Translations under genes and position numbers: made by a program
Part shown: piece by piece, positions 52,677-62,070 of the stretch
Layout of the letters: each line of letters starts with the position of its first letter
Numbering within the stretch: the stretch's first letter is position 1
NCBI GenBank assembly: GCA_946902875.1
Contig: OX336339.1
Coordinates: 22,723,349-22,787,348 of the forward strand
Length of the DNA: 64,000 nucleotides
Direction: 5' to 3'
Source of the DNA: Nematopogon swammerdamellus
Taxonomy: Eukaryota; Arthropoda; Insecta; Lepidoptera; Adelidae
The notes under the pieces: model-generated
What the model was told of the DNA's origin: nothing
Database searches by the model: none
The model's input: the letters and a program-made list of their open reading frames with translations, nothing else

Positions 52677-53056
52677 AAATCGGTCAAGCAAGTGCTAGTT
52701 TTACTCGCGCACGGAGGCTTCCGTAGATCCGCTATACCATACCTGTCAAAAACCATACCTGTAAAAAAACCATATCCGTCTATCTTTTGTCTTTCTACAA
52801 TGTAAAATATAAAAGCATGTGGCGCCATCTATAATCGATTCTTCACCCGTATTTTTTACTTATTGTTTTTTTTTTATTACTGGTTGGCACATCCGCCATA
52901 ATAACACATATTCCTGCGAACATTTCAACCGGCTACCTATAACGGTTCAAAAGATATATACTCGTACAACACACGAACGGAAGGACAGACAGATAGGCAG
53001 GCAGACAGCGTAGGCTTAGTAATAGACTTCTGCTACGGGGTACGGAACCCTAAAAA
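52677..53056 (+). mobile_element. GTCY-MITE
   Basis: AAAATCGGTCAAGCAAGTGC ... CTATAACGGTTCAAAAGATA, GACAGACAGATAGGCAGGCA GACAGCGTAGGCTTAGTAAT and the terminal GGGGTACGGAACCCTAAAAA. Confidence 0.83.
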
Positions 53057-53319
53057 TGATAGAATTCTCTTTAGAATGACTAAACATTACGCAAGTACAT
53101 CCTGCCGATGAGAGTGACCAGCTGTCTACACCGCTGCAGTTACGTATGTACAATGACCACTACAGGATGTTTCAGTCGTAAAAATAAAATAACTATCCAG
53201 CCTCCCTCCAGTCCGCACTGCTCGGTGCTCGAGCGAACAACGCACCGACAACAACGACCATTCACGGCTAATGGAGCCGTGGAGACTCAATTACAGGCAA
53301 GTGTCGTCCGGACACACCG

Positions 53320-53350
<31 letters not shown>

Positions 53351-53477
53351 TCTTCATCCCTCTCCCGCGCCTTCGCAGGAGCTGCCGGGTACATCTGCAC
53401 TCTGATGTTCATTTAATTTTTTTTTAAGAAAATACTTAAATATTCCTATTGTGTTGCTGTTCTTTTATTTATTTATT
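53057..53477. other. No gene; C22 run at 53320-53341
   Basis: Uninterrupted run of 22 C on the plus strand, followed by TCCC-rich text. A (TTTA)n tract at 53465-53480 borders SINE-S. Confidence 0.6.
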
Positions 53478-53850
53478 TATATTTTTTTCAATGGAAACTG
53501 ACACGGTTGGCTACATCACCTACAACATCCGTGATGTCAGCCCATAACACCGGGGGTGAACTAGGTGCCATGTCAGTGCTTCCCTTCGGTCATGCCGGTT
53601 ACACTGAACACAAACTATTTACATAGCCGTTTCGACTGACGTTTCATTCAGTGCGGTGGTACCAACCCGGGCAGGTTGAACCCTACCACCTAGTAAGGTA
53701 AGAAGGGAAGGGACCTACAGTTTAACGTGGAATCCGAACCACGGTCAGCCTCCAACGGTCTAGTGGTCACCCATCCAAGTACCGGCCCAGCGTTGCTTGA
53801 TAATCAATAGCGACAGTCGACTGTCTGCACCACTGAGCTGTCGAGGCTGA
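53478..53850 (-). mobile_element. SINE-S copy 2 (full length)
   Basis: Minus-strand order: AGCCTCGACAGCTCAGTGGT (tRNA A-box half), a variable GACAGTCGACTGTCG insert, CAAGCAACGCTGGGCCGGTA CTTGGATGGGTGACC (5S-like), CGTGGTTCGGATTCCACG (B-box arm), the central domain at 53646-53726, CGGCTATGTAAATAGTTTGT, the tail GTGTTATGGGCTGACATCAC GG, and poly-A at the left edge. Confidence 0.82.
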
Positions 53851-54381
53851 TCAATGATTCCGGAGTTTACCTCAAACGTACAGACAGACAGACGTTCCCT
53901 TTTATAAGACGAAGAGAAGAAATTGCATATTCTGTAATCCGCATTCGTCTATCTATGTAATACATTCTGTATGCGAAACACAAACAAAGCATCGCGCCGT
54001 GCATTAAAATATAGCAATACATTAGTTAGAGCGTCTCGCGTCGCACACGTCGGGTGTATCGGAGGGACGTTTCAGCTAGGACCGACTGACTACTAATGCC
54101 CCAAAACGAATAGAGAGCGCGACAGGTTCATTGTGGCACGACCATAAATAAGCATTTGCAGTGACGGGGGGTGCGCGGCAGTGGGCCGGCGGCGGCGATG
54201 CGGAGGTGCGGGTAGAAGATCCCTGAATTAAGATTCCGACAAAACCTGCTTCACCTGCGAGGGAGGGGGTGAGTAATGAATCATTTATATCAGCCATTTC
54301 TCGCTTTCAGCTGCGCTCTTTTATTCACCAGTAAAGTGTGAGTTGCTATATTTTTATTTTCCCATAGCCCATCCGTTGCAT
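53851..54381. other. No gene seen
   Basis: A CAGACAGACAGACG scrap at 53880 and a GC-rich patch at 54160-54220. No recognised element. Confidence 0.3.
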
Positions 54382-54750
54382 TTTTTTTATGTAATTCGGT
54401 ATGGGTGGCTTAGTCGGATGGGCCAAAGCACATGCTCCGACCAGCCAATATCACCTCCGAGATGATATGTGCCATACCGGAGACTTCCCTGGATTGTTGG
54501 CTATACTGGACTAGTGGAGAACACAACCGAGGCTGCTATGCGGCCTTCTTACATACCGTACGGTGGTAACAACCCAGTCGACTACAATTTGAGCCTACCA
54601 CCTAGTAAGAGGCAAGGGAAGCGACCTACAGTTTTACACTGGTTCCGAACGGTGAAGCAGCAGGTGTAGGTATGCATGTAAATTTTTAAGATTCAAACCT
54701 CGGATTCTCACATGAGAAGCCGATGCCCAAACCACTCGGCCACCCGCCGC
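54382..54750 (-). mobile_element. SINE-A copy 4
   Basis: Reversed copy: poly-T at 54382-54389, TATGTAATTCGGTATGGGTG, CACCTCCGAGATGATATGTG, central domain at about 54558-54640, and the head with CATGAGAAGCCGATGCCCAA and CCACTCGGCCACCCGCCGC at the right. It has lost ~30 bp of the spacer between centre and head (AAATTTTTAAGATTCAAACC). Confidence 0.83.
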
Positions 54751-55079
54751 TCGGGTCGTCGGGTGAAGTTTAGGACATCGAGCTTATTATTTCGTTGTCA
54801 CTCTGTTGGCATCCTTTTGTGTCGTTCGCATGTTAAGTAACATATTGTCAAGTCTAGTCAGTATGAAGTAGATTTGGAGAAAAGAATACGAAAAAAATAT
54901 TTATCTTCTCTACCTTCTGAGCGGGAATATTTTCATATTTGTAGGCTATGGTTGGCCAATTTATAATTCATCCATTCATTCAAAAACTTATCTGACCGAT
55001 CACTTTATACAGCCCTGAATATTTCTTTTTTACTTGATTACTTTTTAATATTCTGAATTTTAATATAATATATAAACTT
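54751..55079. other. No gene; AT-rich
   Basis: Nothing recognised. Confidence 0.3.
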
Positions 55080-55318
55080 TTTTTTTTTTTTTTTATGAAA
55101 ACTGACACGGTTGGCTACATCACCTACAACATCCGTGATGTCAGCCCATAACACCGGGTGAACTTGGTGCCACGTCAGTGCTTCCCTTCGGTCGTGCCGG
55201 CTACACTGAACTGGACGGAAAACACAAACTATTTACATAGCCGTTTCGACCGACCTTTCATTCAGTGCGGTGGTACCAACCCGGGCGGGTTGAACCCTAC
55301 CACCTAGTGATATAAGAA
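55080..55318 (-). mobile_element. SINE-S copy 3 (head lost)
   Basis: Poly-T at 55080-55094, then the reversed tail, body and central domain, breaking off at CCACCTAGTGATATAAGAAG. It is joined within a few bases to a Rep-D end, so the head was removed by that junction. Confidence 0.82.
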
Positions 55319-55331
55319 GGGAGCCATATCC

Positions 55332-55408
55332 CTTAGTCGCCTTTTACGACATACACGGGGAGAGATGCAGTGGGGCTATTCTTTTAAAGTACCGGCCCCA
55401 AACAGTAC
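55332..55408 (-). repeat. Rep-D 5'-end fragment
   Basis: CCCTTAGTCGCCTTTTACGA CATACACGGGGAGAGATGCA GTGGGGCTATTC... GTACCGGCCCC. Confidence 0.8.
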
Positions 55409-55513
55409 AACTATTGAAACAAACTATTGAAATTATTAATCAAAACTAACCTAAAACAAAACTTACCTATCTAACAAAATAAAACAAAAATAATTAGTTC
55501 TAAGGAAATTTTA

Positions 55514-55557
55514 ATTATAATAAAATTATAATAAAATTATAATAAAATTATAATAAA
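55514..55557. repeat. 4 x 11-bp tandem repeat
   Basis: ATTATAATAAA repeated four times exactly. Confidence 0.95.
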
Positions 55558-55584
55558 GGAAATTAACAACCTGATGTTTCATTT

Positions 55585-55706
55585 TTAGGATTCTGTATCC
55601 ATTCTTAGTCATGTCTACATCGTCTCTCTTGTGTCCGTTCGTCCGAGTGCTGTGTATATTCTGTTGAACCGTAATAGGTAGCCGGTTGAAATATTCACAG
55701 AATATT
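55585..55706 (-). mobile_element. GTCY-MITE fragment
   Basis: TTTTTAGGATTCTGTATCCA, CGTCTCTCTTGTGTCCGTTC GTCC, GAACCGTAATAGGTAGCCGG TTGAAATATTCACAG. Cut by a LINE-C fragment at about 55707. Confidence 0.75.
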
Positions 55707-55960
55707 TTTTTATGGATAGCGCGACATGTGACATCTTTTCACCTACGAATAGGTGTCTAACGATGCCCATTGCCCATGGACATTCTGTGATCCACGGGGA
55801 TTGCGAATGCCATGCCGGCCTGACAGGAGCCTTTTCACGCCCCTTTTGAAAAACCGCAGGCTGTCGTTGGGAGGAAATCGATGGGCAGGGAGTGCGTTCC
55901 ACATTTTCCCGGTTTTGTAAATAAAATACCTACAGAACCGGTTGATACGCATCCGTAGTA
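55707..55960 (-). pseudogene. LINE-C C-terminal fragment
   Basis: The minus-strand frame reads MRINRFCRYFIYKTGKMWNA LPAHRFPPNDSLRFFKRGVK and RLLSGRHGIRN, then a frameshift to SMG..IVRHLFVGEKMSHVALSIKK and a poly-A (TATCCATAAAAAAAT). It matches the 11.5-kb and 58.0-kb fragments block by block. It appears to have inserted into a GTCY-MITE at the TTCACAGAATA position. Confidence 0.78.
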
Positions 55961-56084
55961 GGTGGTAGGTCGATTGAATAGGGGTGCATAATAGGTATGT
56001 GTTATTATGACGTATATGCCAACAAATATTTACAAATAAATTACGTTATTAACAAATAGTTACGTTTAGATACGTTGTTTCCTT

Positions 56085-56325
56085 CCTTCCTTACCTATAA
56101 TAAAATCCAACGTCTGCTTTCTGTCTGAGTGTCTGAGTGTCTGAGTGTATGTCTGTCTGTCCGCTTATAACTCGAGAACCACTGAACCGATTTTAATAAA
56201 ACAAAATTCTACGGATAGCTTGATTCTTCCCATCAACTATAGGCTACATACTATCACGCTAAATGGCTTATGAGGTCAGCAGTGAAGTGAAATATGAGAG
56301 CGGGCGGAGCCGCGGGCACAGCTAG
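56085..56325 (+). mobile_element. Helitron-like element, second subfamily
   Basis: CCTATAATAAAATCCAACGT, GTCTGAGTGTCTGAGTGTCT, ATAACTCGAGAACCACTGAA CCGATTTTAATAAAAC, and the 3' end GCGGGCGGAGCCGCGGGCAC AGCTAG (56322-56325) followed by T. Same 3'-end logic as the 46-kb element but a different body. 5' end uncertain. Confidence 0.5.
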
Positions 56326-56404
56326 TACATTTATATATCGGGACGTAACTGAATCGAATATCCGTCTCATCGTGCATAACTTCCGTTAGAGCCTAGCGGT
56401 ACAT

Positions 56405-56776
56405 GTATAACCCTATAAGCCTACGCCGTATGTCTGTCTGTCTGTCCGTCCGTCCGTCTGTCCGTCCGTCTGTCCGAGGGCTGTATCTCTTGAACCGTAA
56501 TAGGTAGCCTGTTGAAATAAAAAAAATGTGTTATTTATTATGGCCGATATAACAACAAATAATAAAAATAAGAAAAAGTAAAAAATTCACGGGGGTTCCC
56601 ATAGAAGAAACCAAAAAGTGTATGCGCACGCGCCAACTACCGAATAAATTATGAAGCATGACATTAACTAATATGAAGCATTATAACACGCCATCTAGAT
56701 GGCGTGAGTAGCGCTAGCCGTGACATGACGATACGGGACCCTCGGTGCGCGAGTTCGACTCGCACTTGGCCGGTTG
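56405..56776 (-). mobile_element. GTCY-MITE with long microsatellite
   Basis: CTATAAGCCTACGCCGTATG, then GTCTGTCTGTCTGTCCGTCC-type run to about 56475, GAACCGTAATAGGTAGCCTG, AAGTGTATGCGCACGCGCCA, and GTGCGCGAGTTCGACTCGCA CTTGGCCGG at the right. Confidence 0.87.
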
Positions 56777-56807
56777 TTTTATTTTTTCCTTTCATTTTAC
56801 CGCTTAC

Positions 56808-56866
56808 GCGGTGGTACGGAATCCTCGGTGCGCGAATCTGACTCGCACTTGCCCGGTTTTTTTTAC
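56808..56866 (-). mobile_element. GTCY-MITE left-end fragment
   Basis: GTGGTACGGAATCCTCGGTG CGCGAATCTGACTCGCACTT GCCCGGTTTTTTTT. Only the hairpin end remains, beside the previous copy. Confidence 0.75.
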
Positions 56867-57465
56867 ATAAAATGTCTTCACCTCGTAAATACTTTCGAGA
56901 CGCTCCTGAGTATATTATTTTATTTTAAAGACCGTGATCGCAACGCAGATGAAAATATACGAAGAATGTCGAACTCTACACTGGCGCAATAAAACTAAAG
57001 GCTCCGACGCAGAGAGCAAAGACAGATGCAATATGTTGTACCGAAGTTCGGCAGGCGGCGCGGCGGGGGCGAAGGGAGTCGAGATGTTCGGCGCACTGAG
57101 TAAATAAACGGCGACACAGATTCCCCGGATCAACTCGGAAACGTAAATGTCTTTTTATATGACTGTTTTAGTGAATAAACAAATTGAATTCGGATTCTCT
57201 ATAAAACATTCAGCAGGAATGTCTCCGGTGCGGCGTCGACTCGCGCAAACATCGTCCCGACTCAAATGATTCGGCAAACTCCACAGAATATAAACGCGAG
57301 TAGAAGCGTCGCGGTGACTCGTGCGCAAGTAAGCGTATTTCCGCTCACTTGATCGCCGCCCATATCAGTCGCCCGCGTGTCATTTCTTTCGCGGCTAAAA
57401 AATACATTTACATACATTATCGTGATATATTACAGTACAATAGCCGCACAAAATCAATCAATCAA
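56867..57465. other. No gene seen
   Basis: Unique, with a GC-rich patch at 57040-57080. Confidence 0.3.
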
Positions 57466-57588
57466 TCAATACTAATAATAAATATGTAAGGGATGGTCAT
57501 GAAGTAAGTTACTTTGTTTTATGAGATACTGCGTTTGTAGACGGAAACCTCGGTGCGCAAGTCCGACTCGCACTTGGCCGGTTGTTTT
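57466..57588. mobile_element. Helitron-like 5' end fused to GTCY-MITE end
   Basis: 57466-57537 (TCAATACTAATAATAAATAT GTAAGGGATGGTCATG...GCGTTTGTAGAC) is the 5' part of the 46-kb element. 57538-57588 (GGAAACCTCGGTGCGCAAGT CCGACTCGCACTTGGCCGG) is a GTCY-MITE terminus on the minus strand. The junction is direct. Confidence 0.72.
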
Positions 57589-57949
57589 TATGTTCTGTGG
57601 TCAATTACGCGCCTGATCCCGCTCACGCAGAGCCGCGCGCCGCTCCGATCCGATCCGGAGCTCTTCTTTTATGATACTAATACGGCTTCGTATCTATCGT
57701 GCGAGACTTGTGTTAAACTTTTGGGTTAACGCCTCGTAAGATATAGATAGTCTAAAATCGTCTATACTCGAGTTGTTTATATTCCTAAAAGGGTGTGTTA
57801 AGTTTTACATAATTTTTATTTGAAAGAAAAAATCACAGAGCATTGAGTTGGTTAGAGGGGAAATGTAGAAGTGGTCGGAGCCAACGGGAGCGTCGCGAGT
57901 AGGTACCGGTTGACTTACTTCATAATTTGCTGAAATGCAGTGATCGCAT
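57589..57949. other. No gene seen
   Basis: Nothing recognised. Confidence 0.3.
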
Positions 57950-58128
57950 AATTCAGTGTAGATATTCTGCCGCAGTAGAAACAGGTCCTTCAAGAAGGGC
58001 GTGAATAGGCACCTGTCAGGCCGGCATGGCATTCACACCCCCGCATACGACCGACTGTCCATGGGCGTCGTTAGACACATTATTTGTGGCACGGCGCCAC
58101 ATATCGCAATTCAATAAAAAAACAAAAA
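57950..58128 (+). pseudogene. LINE-C C-terminal fragment with poly-A
   Basis: SFKKGVNRHLSGRHGIHTPA YDRLSMGVVRHIICGTAPHI AIQ followed by a stop and AATAAAAAAACAAAA. Colinear with the 11.5-kb fragment, 5'-truncated to about 55 codons. Confidence 0.8.
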
Positions 58129-58239
58129 TGTCTGAGTAAACTACTTTTTTATCGTAGTACGAATTAAAATGTCGTAAGTAAAATTGCTATGGTGTCTTTA
58201 GTAAAAGTTCAATAGTATGGCCGGTTCCTGGTCAGCATA

Positions 58240-58335
58240 TCAAATCAAATAAAAAAATACTTTATTATAAACAATAAAAATTAACACAAAAGGCGAGTTA
58301 AATGCAATGTAGCATTCTTTACAAACTAACCTTTG
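58240..58335 (-). mobile_element. LINE 3'-UTR tail (CR1/Jockey-like)
   Basis: TATCAAATCAAATAAAAAAATACTTTATTA on the plus strand reads, reversed, as a TAATAAAGTATTTTTTTATTTGATTTGATA tail of the type seen at 24.38 kb. No coding part remains. Confidence 0.45.
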
Positions 58336-58422
58336 GGATATTGAGAAGCGCATAGGGCGGACATTGAAACATAGATAATATAAATATTATAATTTACGTT
58401 CATATTATATTTATACAGCATA

Positions 58423-58895
58423 TACAGGGTGTATCAGGATAGGTTTTCGAAACTTCAGGGTTCGAAAGGGGCCCATATTTGAAGACGAAAAGCGTTGAAA
58501 CTTTTTCCCAGATTCGATCATTTTACAGTACTTTTTGGTGAAAACTATTCTTCAAGATTTGGTGGATGGTTAACGTCCGCCTTTATTAAATAAAAAATAA
58601 ATTCTAACTCATGAATAAAAATGGGTAGGTTGCATACATAACTAGTAAAAATTGAACTGCGTGTAGGTAAATTCCAAACACTGAAAGTTCATTGACTTCA
58701 AAAGAAAAAGAGGACTGAATTAGTTCACTGCACTCTCCAGTCTCACTGTTCATCGAGTTTTTATTACAATTTCCAACTTTTGTATGACAAAAAAGCAACG
58801 GAATTTCGATTTGAGGGATAAGGATTTTTTTCTTCTAATAATGAGTACTTTCTATTCCTGAAGTTTCTCAAACCTATCCTGATACAACCTGTATA
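58423..58895. mobile_element. T-MITE 2: inverted-repeat element
   Basis: Left end TACAGGGTGTATCAGGATAG GTTTTCGAAACTTCAGG and right end CCTGAAGTTTCTCAAACCTA TCCTGATACAACCTGTATA are ~38-bp inverted repeats with few mismatches, 473 bp apart end to end. Flanks suggest a TA or TATA target. No ORF of note. Confidence 0.82.
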
Positions 58896-59064
58896 TAGCG
58901 TTTCATTTCATAAATAAAAAAACATTTAATGCCTCCACTCTCAGGTCAAGAAGAACACTTGTAACTGTATTGTAAATTTAATTTAATTTAATTTAATTTA
59001 AGTACATAATGTTTATAAATCAGACTCATGTCTAGCAACAGATTAGAATAAGATCTAGACAAGT

Positions 59065-59099
<35 letters not shown>

Positions 59100-59812
59100 G
59101 CCTGTAATCACCAAGTAATCATTAACTACAAATTGGATGCCCATTTATAATCCACCTATTTCAGGTTACTTCCAATATATTAATGAAGTCACATAGATTT
59201 AATTATTTTTGCAGAACTTTCTGGAATATCTAAAAGCGCTCACTTCATCTTAATTAGAGCTTCACGAAATTGTGTCAATCGAATGCAATACTAAAGTGCG
59301 CGCTGCTGGGAAGGAAAGGCCTTCCATTTGACGACAGTAGAACTGGAAAAAAATTTAAATTTGGCACTTACACTTTGCTTATACGTTCCTCGTATTCCAT
59401 GAAAGAACCTGTATCACGTTTAATACACTTATGATATTTTCATAATATCTTGAGTGTATTTTCTTAGCAAAAGTGTAATGCGATGTATGAGAAGTGCTGG
59501 GCGGGAGAGGGGCCGGAGCAGTGCACGCGACGCAATCGTTCTTTTATTCAGTTTCATGTATAATGTATCGGCGGAGTCTGGTAAATCGTAGTTTCCAATT
59601 TTGTTTTATCGACTTATCCATTCAATATCATTGAAGAATGTATGACAACCGCTCAGCGCCTTCTTCGTCTGTGGAGAAGGCGCTGCCAGATTTCTCACCG
59701 CTGCTGTAGTGCGAGATTTGTGATCTATTTTCACTTTTTTGTCATTCGGCAACACAAAGAGGAAATCCTATTACTTAATGAGCTAAACTTGTATATGTAC
59801 GTACATATACTA
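58896..59812. other. No gene; (ATC)11 at 59066-59098
   Basis: The (ATC)n run is followed by AGCCTGTAATCACC, which could be the reversed 3' end of an RTE (CAGGCTGATGATG...). A (TTAAT)n tract lies at 58975-59000. No coding signal. Confidence 0.5.
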
Positions 59813-60195
59813 TACAACGTGTCCCAAAACTCAACGTCAAGCGGGAACCAGAGGGAACCAGGGAGTAGGCCAGTTTATGAATACCCAGGGAAAAAAAAGA
59901 AAAAAAAATCTGAGTCATTTGTTTTTTGCAGAAAAAAATTTAACTGAATATTTTTTGTGGTAAAACTACAGGCATTGTCGTTTTATTTAGGATAGTTATC
60001 AATAGCAGAGTTATTTAGGCTTCCAATATAAAAATTTGAACAATAATATTTGCAAATTTCTAGTCGTAGTACCTAAAAATGTTGTTCAAAAAATGCTCAT
60101 ATGACTCCGATTTTTTTTTCTTATTTTTCCCTGGTTAGTCATAAACTGGCCTACTCCTGGTTCCCGCTCGACGCTGAGTTTTGGGACAGCCTGTA
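59813..60195. mobile_element. T-MITE 3: element with ~90-100-bp inverted arms
   Basis: The left arm 59813-59918 (CAACGTGTCCCAAAACTCAA CGTCAAGCGGGAACCAG...AGTAGGCCAGTTTATGA) pairs with 60107-60195 (TAGTCATAAACTGGCCTACT ... TTTTGGGACAGCCTG). The left arm has a 12-bp internal duplication (GAGGGAACCAGG). Non-coding. A single arm of the same family is at 26566-26660. Confidence 0.85.
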
Positions 60196-60221
60196 TATAA
60201 ACTTATATATATATATATATA

Positions 60222-61175
60222 AAAGTAATTGTTGATCATGATAAGGAAAAAGGCCTATATAACATAATTTCACAAGGTAAAAAATTTAGACAAAAACTTA
60301 ATATCGAACTACCCACGGAAGATGAAATCTTAATCCACAAAAAACAGTCTGAACGATCCAAAGAAAATTGGAAAGAAAAGCCATTACATGGTCAAATTGT
60401 GAGAGAGGTACTAATGAACCCAAATACAGATATTGAAAAATCTTTTTTGTGGCAAAAAAAACAACCTACATCTCCCCAAATGGAATCTAAAATCTTTGTA
60501 ATACAAGAACAATCGGTTAGAACAAAACAGTTTGAACGAGATATTTTAAAACTTGATACAGACGGACGATGCCGATTATGTCATGAAAAAGATGAAACAG
60601 TCAGGCATATTATCTCAGGATGTAAAATATTAGTACAGCCACTATACCTAAAAAGACATAATCAACTAGTCAAATACGTTTACTGGAATTTACTCAAGAA
60701 ACACAAGTTCGAAACAACTAAATTTTGGTGGAAATGCCCGTTAAATGAACCTCATGTGGTGGAAAATGAAGAATTTAAACTAATATGGGAGATTGCTGTC
60801 ACCACAGATTATGCGTTACCTAACAATCGACCAGACCTCATATATGTAGACAAAAATAAAAACAGAACTTACCTTATCGATATCACAGTACCGTCCGATT
60901 ATAACCTCACTAGGAAGGAACCTCAAAATGAAAAACTTACTAAATACTACGCACTAAAAATTGAGGTCCAAAGATTGTGGAATACAAGAGTCGAAATTGT
61001 CCCAATAGTTATTGGCACTACTGGAATAATAAATAAAACTGCAGAGAAACATATAAAAACTTTAGACGCTGGTATAAAATTAGAAATACTCCAACAACAG
61101 GCTGCAATTGAAACTACAAAAATAATTACGAAATTTTTAACTGGAATTTTACCACCTGACAGTGATGATCAATAG
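60222..61175 (+). pseudogene. REL-LINE: C-terminal zinc knuckle and restriction-like endonuclease of an R2/R4-type element
   Basis: The frame is open from 60201 to the stop at 61173-61175, about 318 meaningful codons, with no methionine start before residue ~80, so this is a 5'-truncated insertion. The start of homology (KVIVDHDKEKGLYNIISQGK, then HGQIVREV...WQKK) corresponds to the region after the RT thumb. A C-x2-C-x8-H-x4-C knuckle (CRLCHEKDETVRHIISGC) follows. About 70 residues on comes NNRPDLIYVDKNKNRTYLID, the R-P-D...D motif of the restriction-like endonuclease found C-terminal to the RT in R2, R4/Dong and NeSL elements. TKYYALKIEVQRLWN and VPIVIGTTGII complete the domain. There are no stops or frameshifts. 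The coding sequence is AT-rich, unlike LINE-B. It starts 27 bp after T-MITE 3. Which REL clade it belongs to is not resolved. Confidence 0.88.
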
Positions 61176-61589
61176 ATAATAATATATAATATAACTCAAG
61201 ATTGATCGGTGGGCCCGTCTTCTATCTTGGGAGGCACTCGAGCGAGGACGGGTGGCAGACCAGCGAGTACAAATGGTGTATCGCCGACGACTCCGGAAAA
61301 TGCGGAAGGATAAAGTTATATATATAATAGATTTTGCCCGCAGCTTTGCTCGCATAGGCTTTGCTGCCCATCCTGAAATACCATTCTAAATATTGGTCAA
61401 ATAATTTTTTAAATCGGATAAGTATTTTCGGATCTCCAACATCCAAACTTTCAAACTTTACCTCCTTATAATACTCGTGTAGATTGGTTCCTCGGAAAAG
61501 GCTCTAACGATTTGGAAAGTTTATCTAGATACTAGATAGGTATAGAAAACTTGGTCACCCAGGTAGTGTAACACAATACCTATACGCTG
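61176..61589. other. No gene seen
   Basis: Contains ATAGATTTTGCCCGCAGCTTTGCTCGC at 61328, the reverse-sense phrase of a Helitron-like/RTE 3' end (GCGAGCAAAGCTGCGGGC), but no full element was delimited. Confidence 0.35.
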
Positions 61590-61735
61590 CTTCACTGTTC
61601 GGAACCGGTGTAACACTGTATCCTGGTCTGGTCCCTTCCCTTACTAGTGGTTCCCTTACTGTATGGTATGTATGATGGCCGCTTAGCAGCCTCGGCTGTG
61701 TTTTCCTGTAGTACAGTATATAGTCAGCACCACAC
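61590..61735 (+). mobile_element. SINE-A fragment, rearranged
   Basis: CTGCTTCACTGTTCGGAACC GGTGTAACACTGTATCC, TGATGGCCGCTTAGCAGCCT CGGCTGTGTTTTCCTGTAG. Head, part of the central domain and tail are lost. Confidence 0.7.
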
Positions 61736-61756
61736 CAGGTTTCTGCACCACAAAAA

Positions 61757-62070
61757 AAAAACCGGTCAGGAGCGAGTCAGGCTCACACAAATTATGGTTC
61801 CGTACTAAAACAAAAATATTTTTTTCTCCGCAAATATTAAATTGTCGAAAAAAAAACCATTTAAAAATCAAAATTTTAGCTTTAGGTAACCATAAAAATA
61901 GAAAAAGGAAAAATACAAAATTAAGGTAGGTCCTCATACAAGAAAAGTGTTTTCTATTACTATTACATTTTCAAAGATACAGCAATAGGACAGAGAGAGA
62001 GAGACAGGCGGACAGACATACGGCGTAGGCTTAGTAATAGGCCTCCGTTGGGGTCACAGAAATCTAAAAA
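61757..62070 (+). mobile_element. GTCY-MITE
   Basis: AAACCGGTCAGGAGCGAGTC AGGCTCACAC, CCTCATACAAGAAAAGTGTT, GACAGGCGGACAGACATACG GCGTAGGCTTAGTAATAGGC CTCCGT. Diverged, complete at both ends. Confidence 0.8.

Noticed and set aside
59642..59947. 101-codon plus-strand frame
   Set aside because: Crosses the left arm of T-MITE 3 and ends in its poly-Lys-encoding A-run, so it is not a gene.
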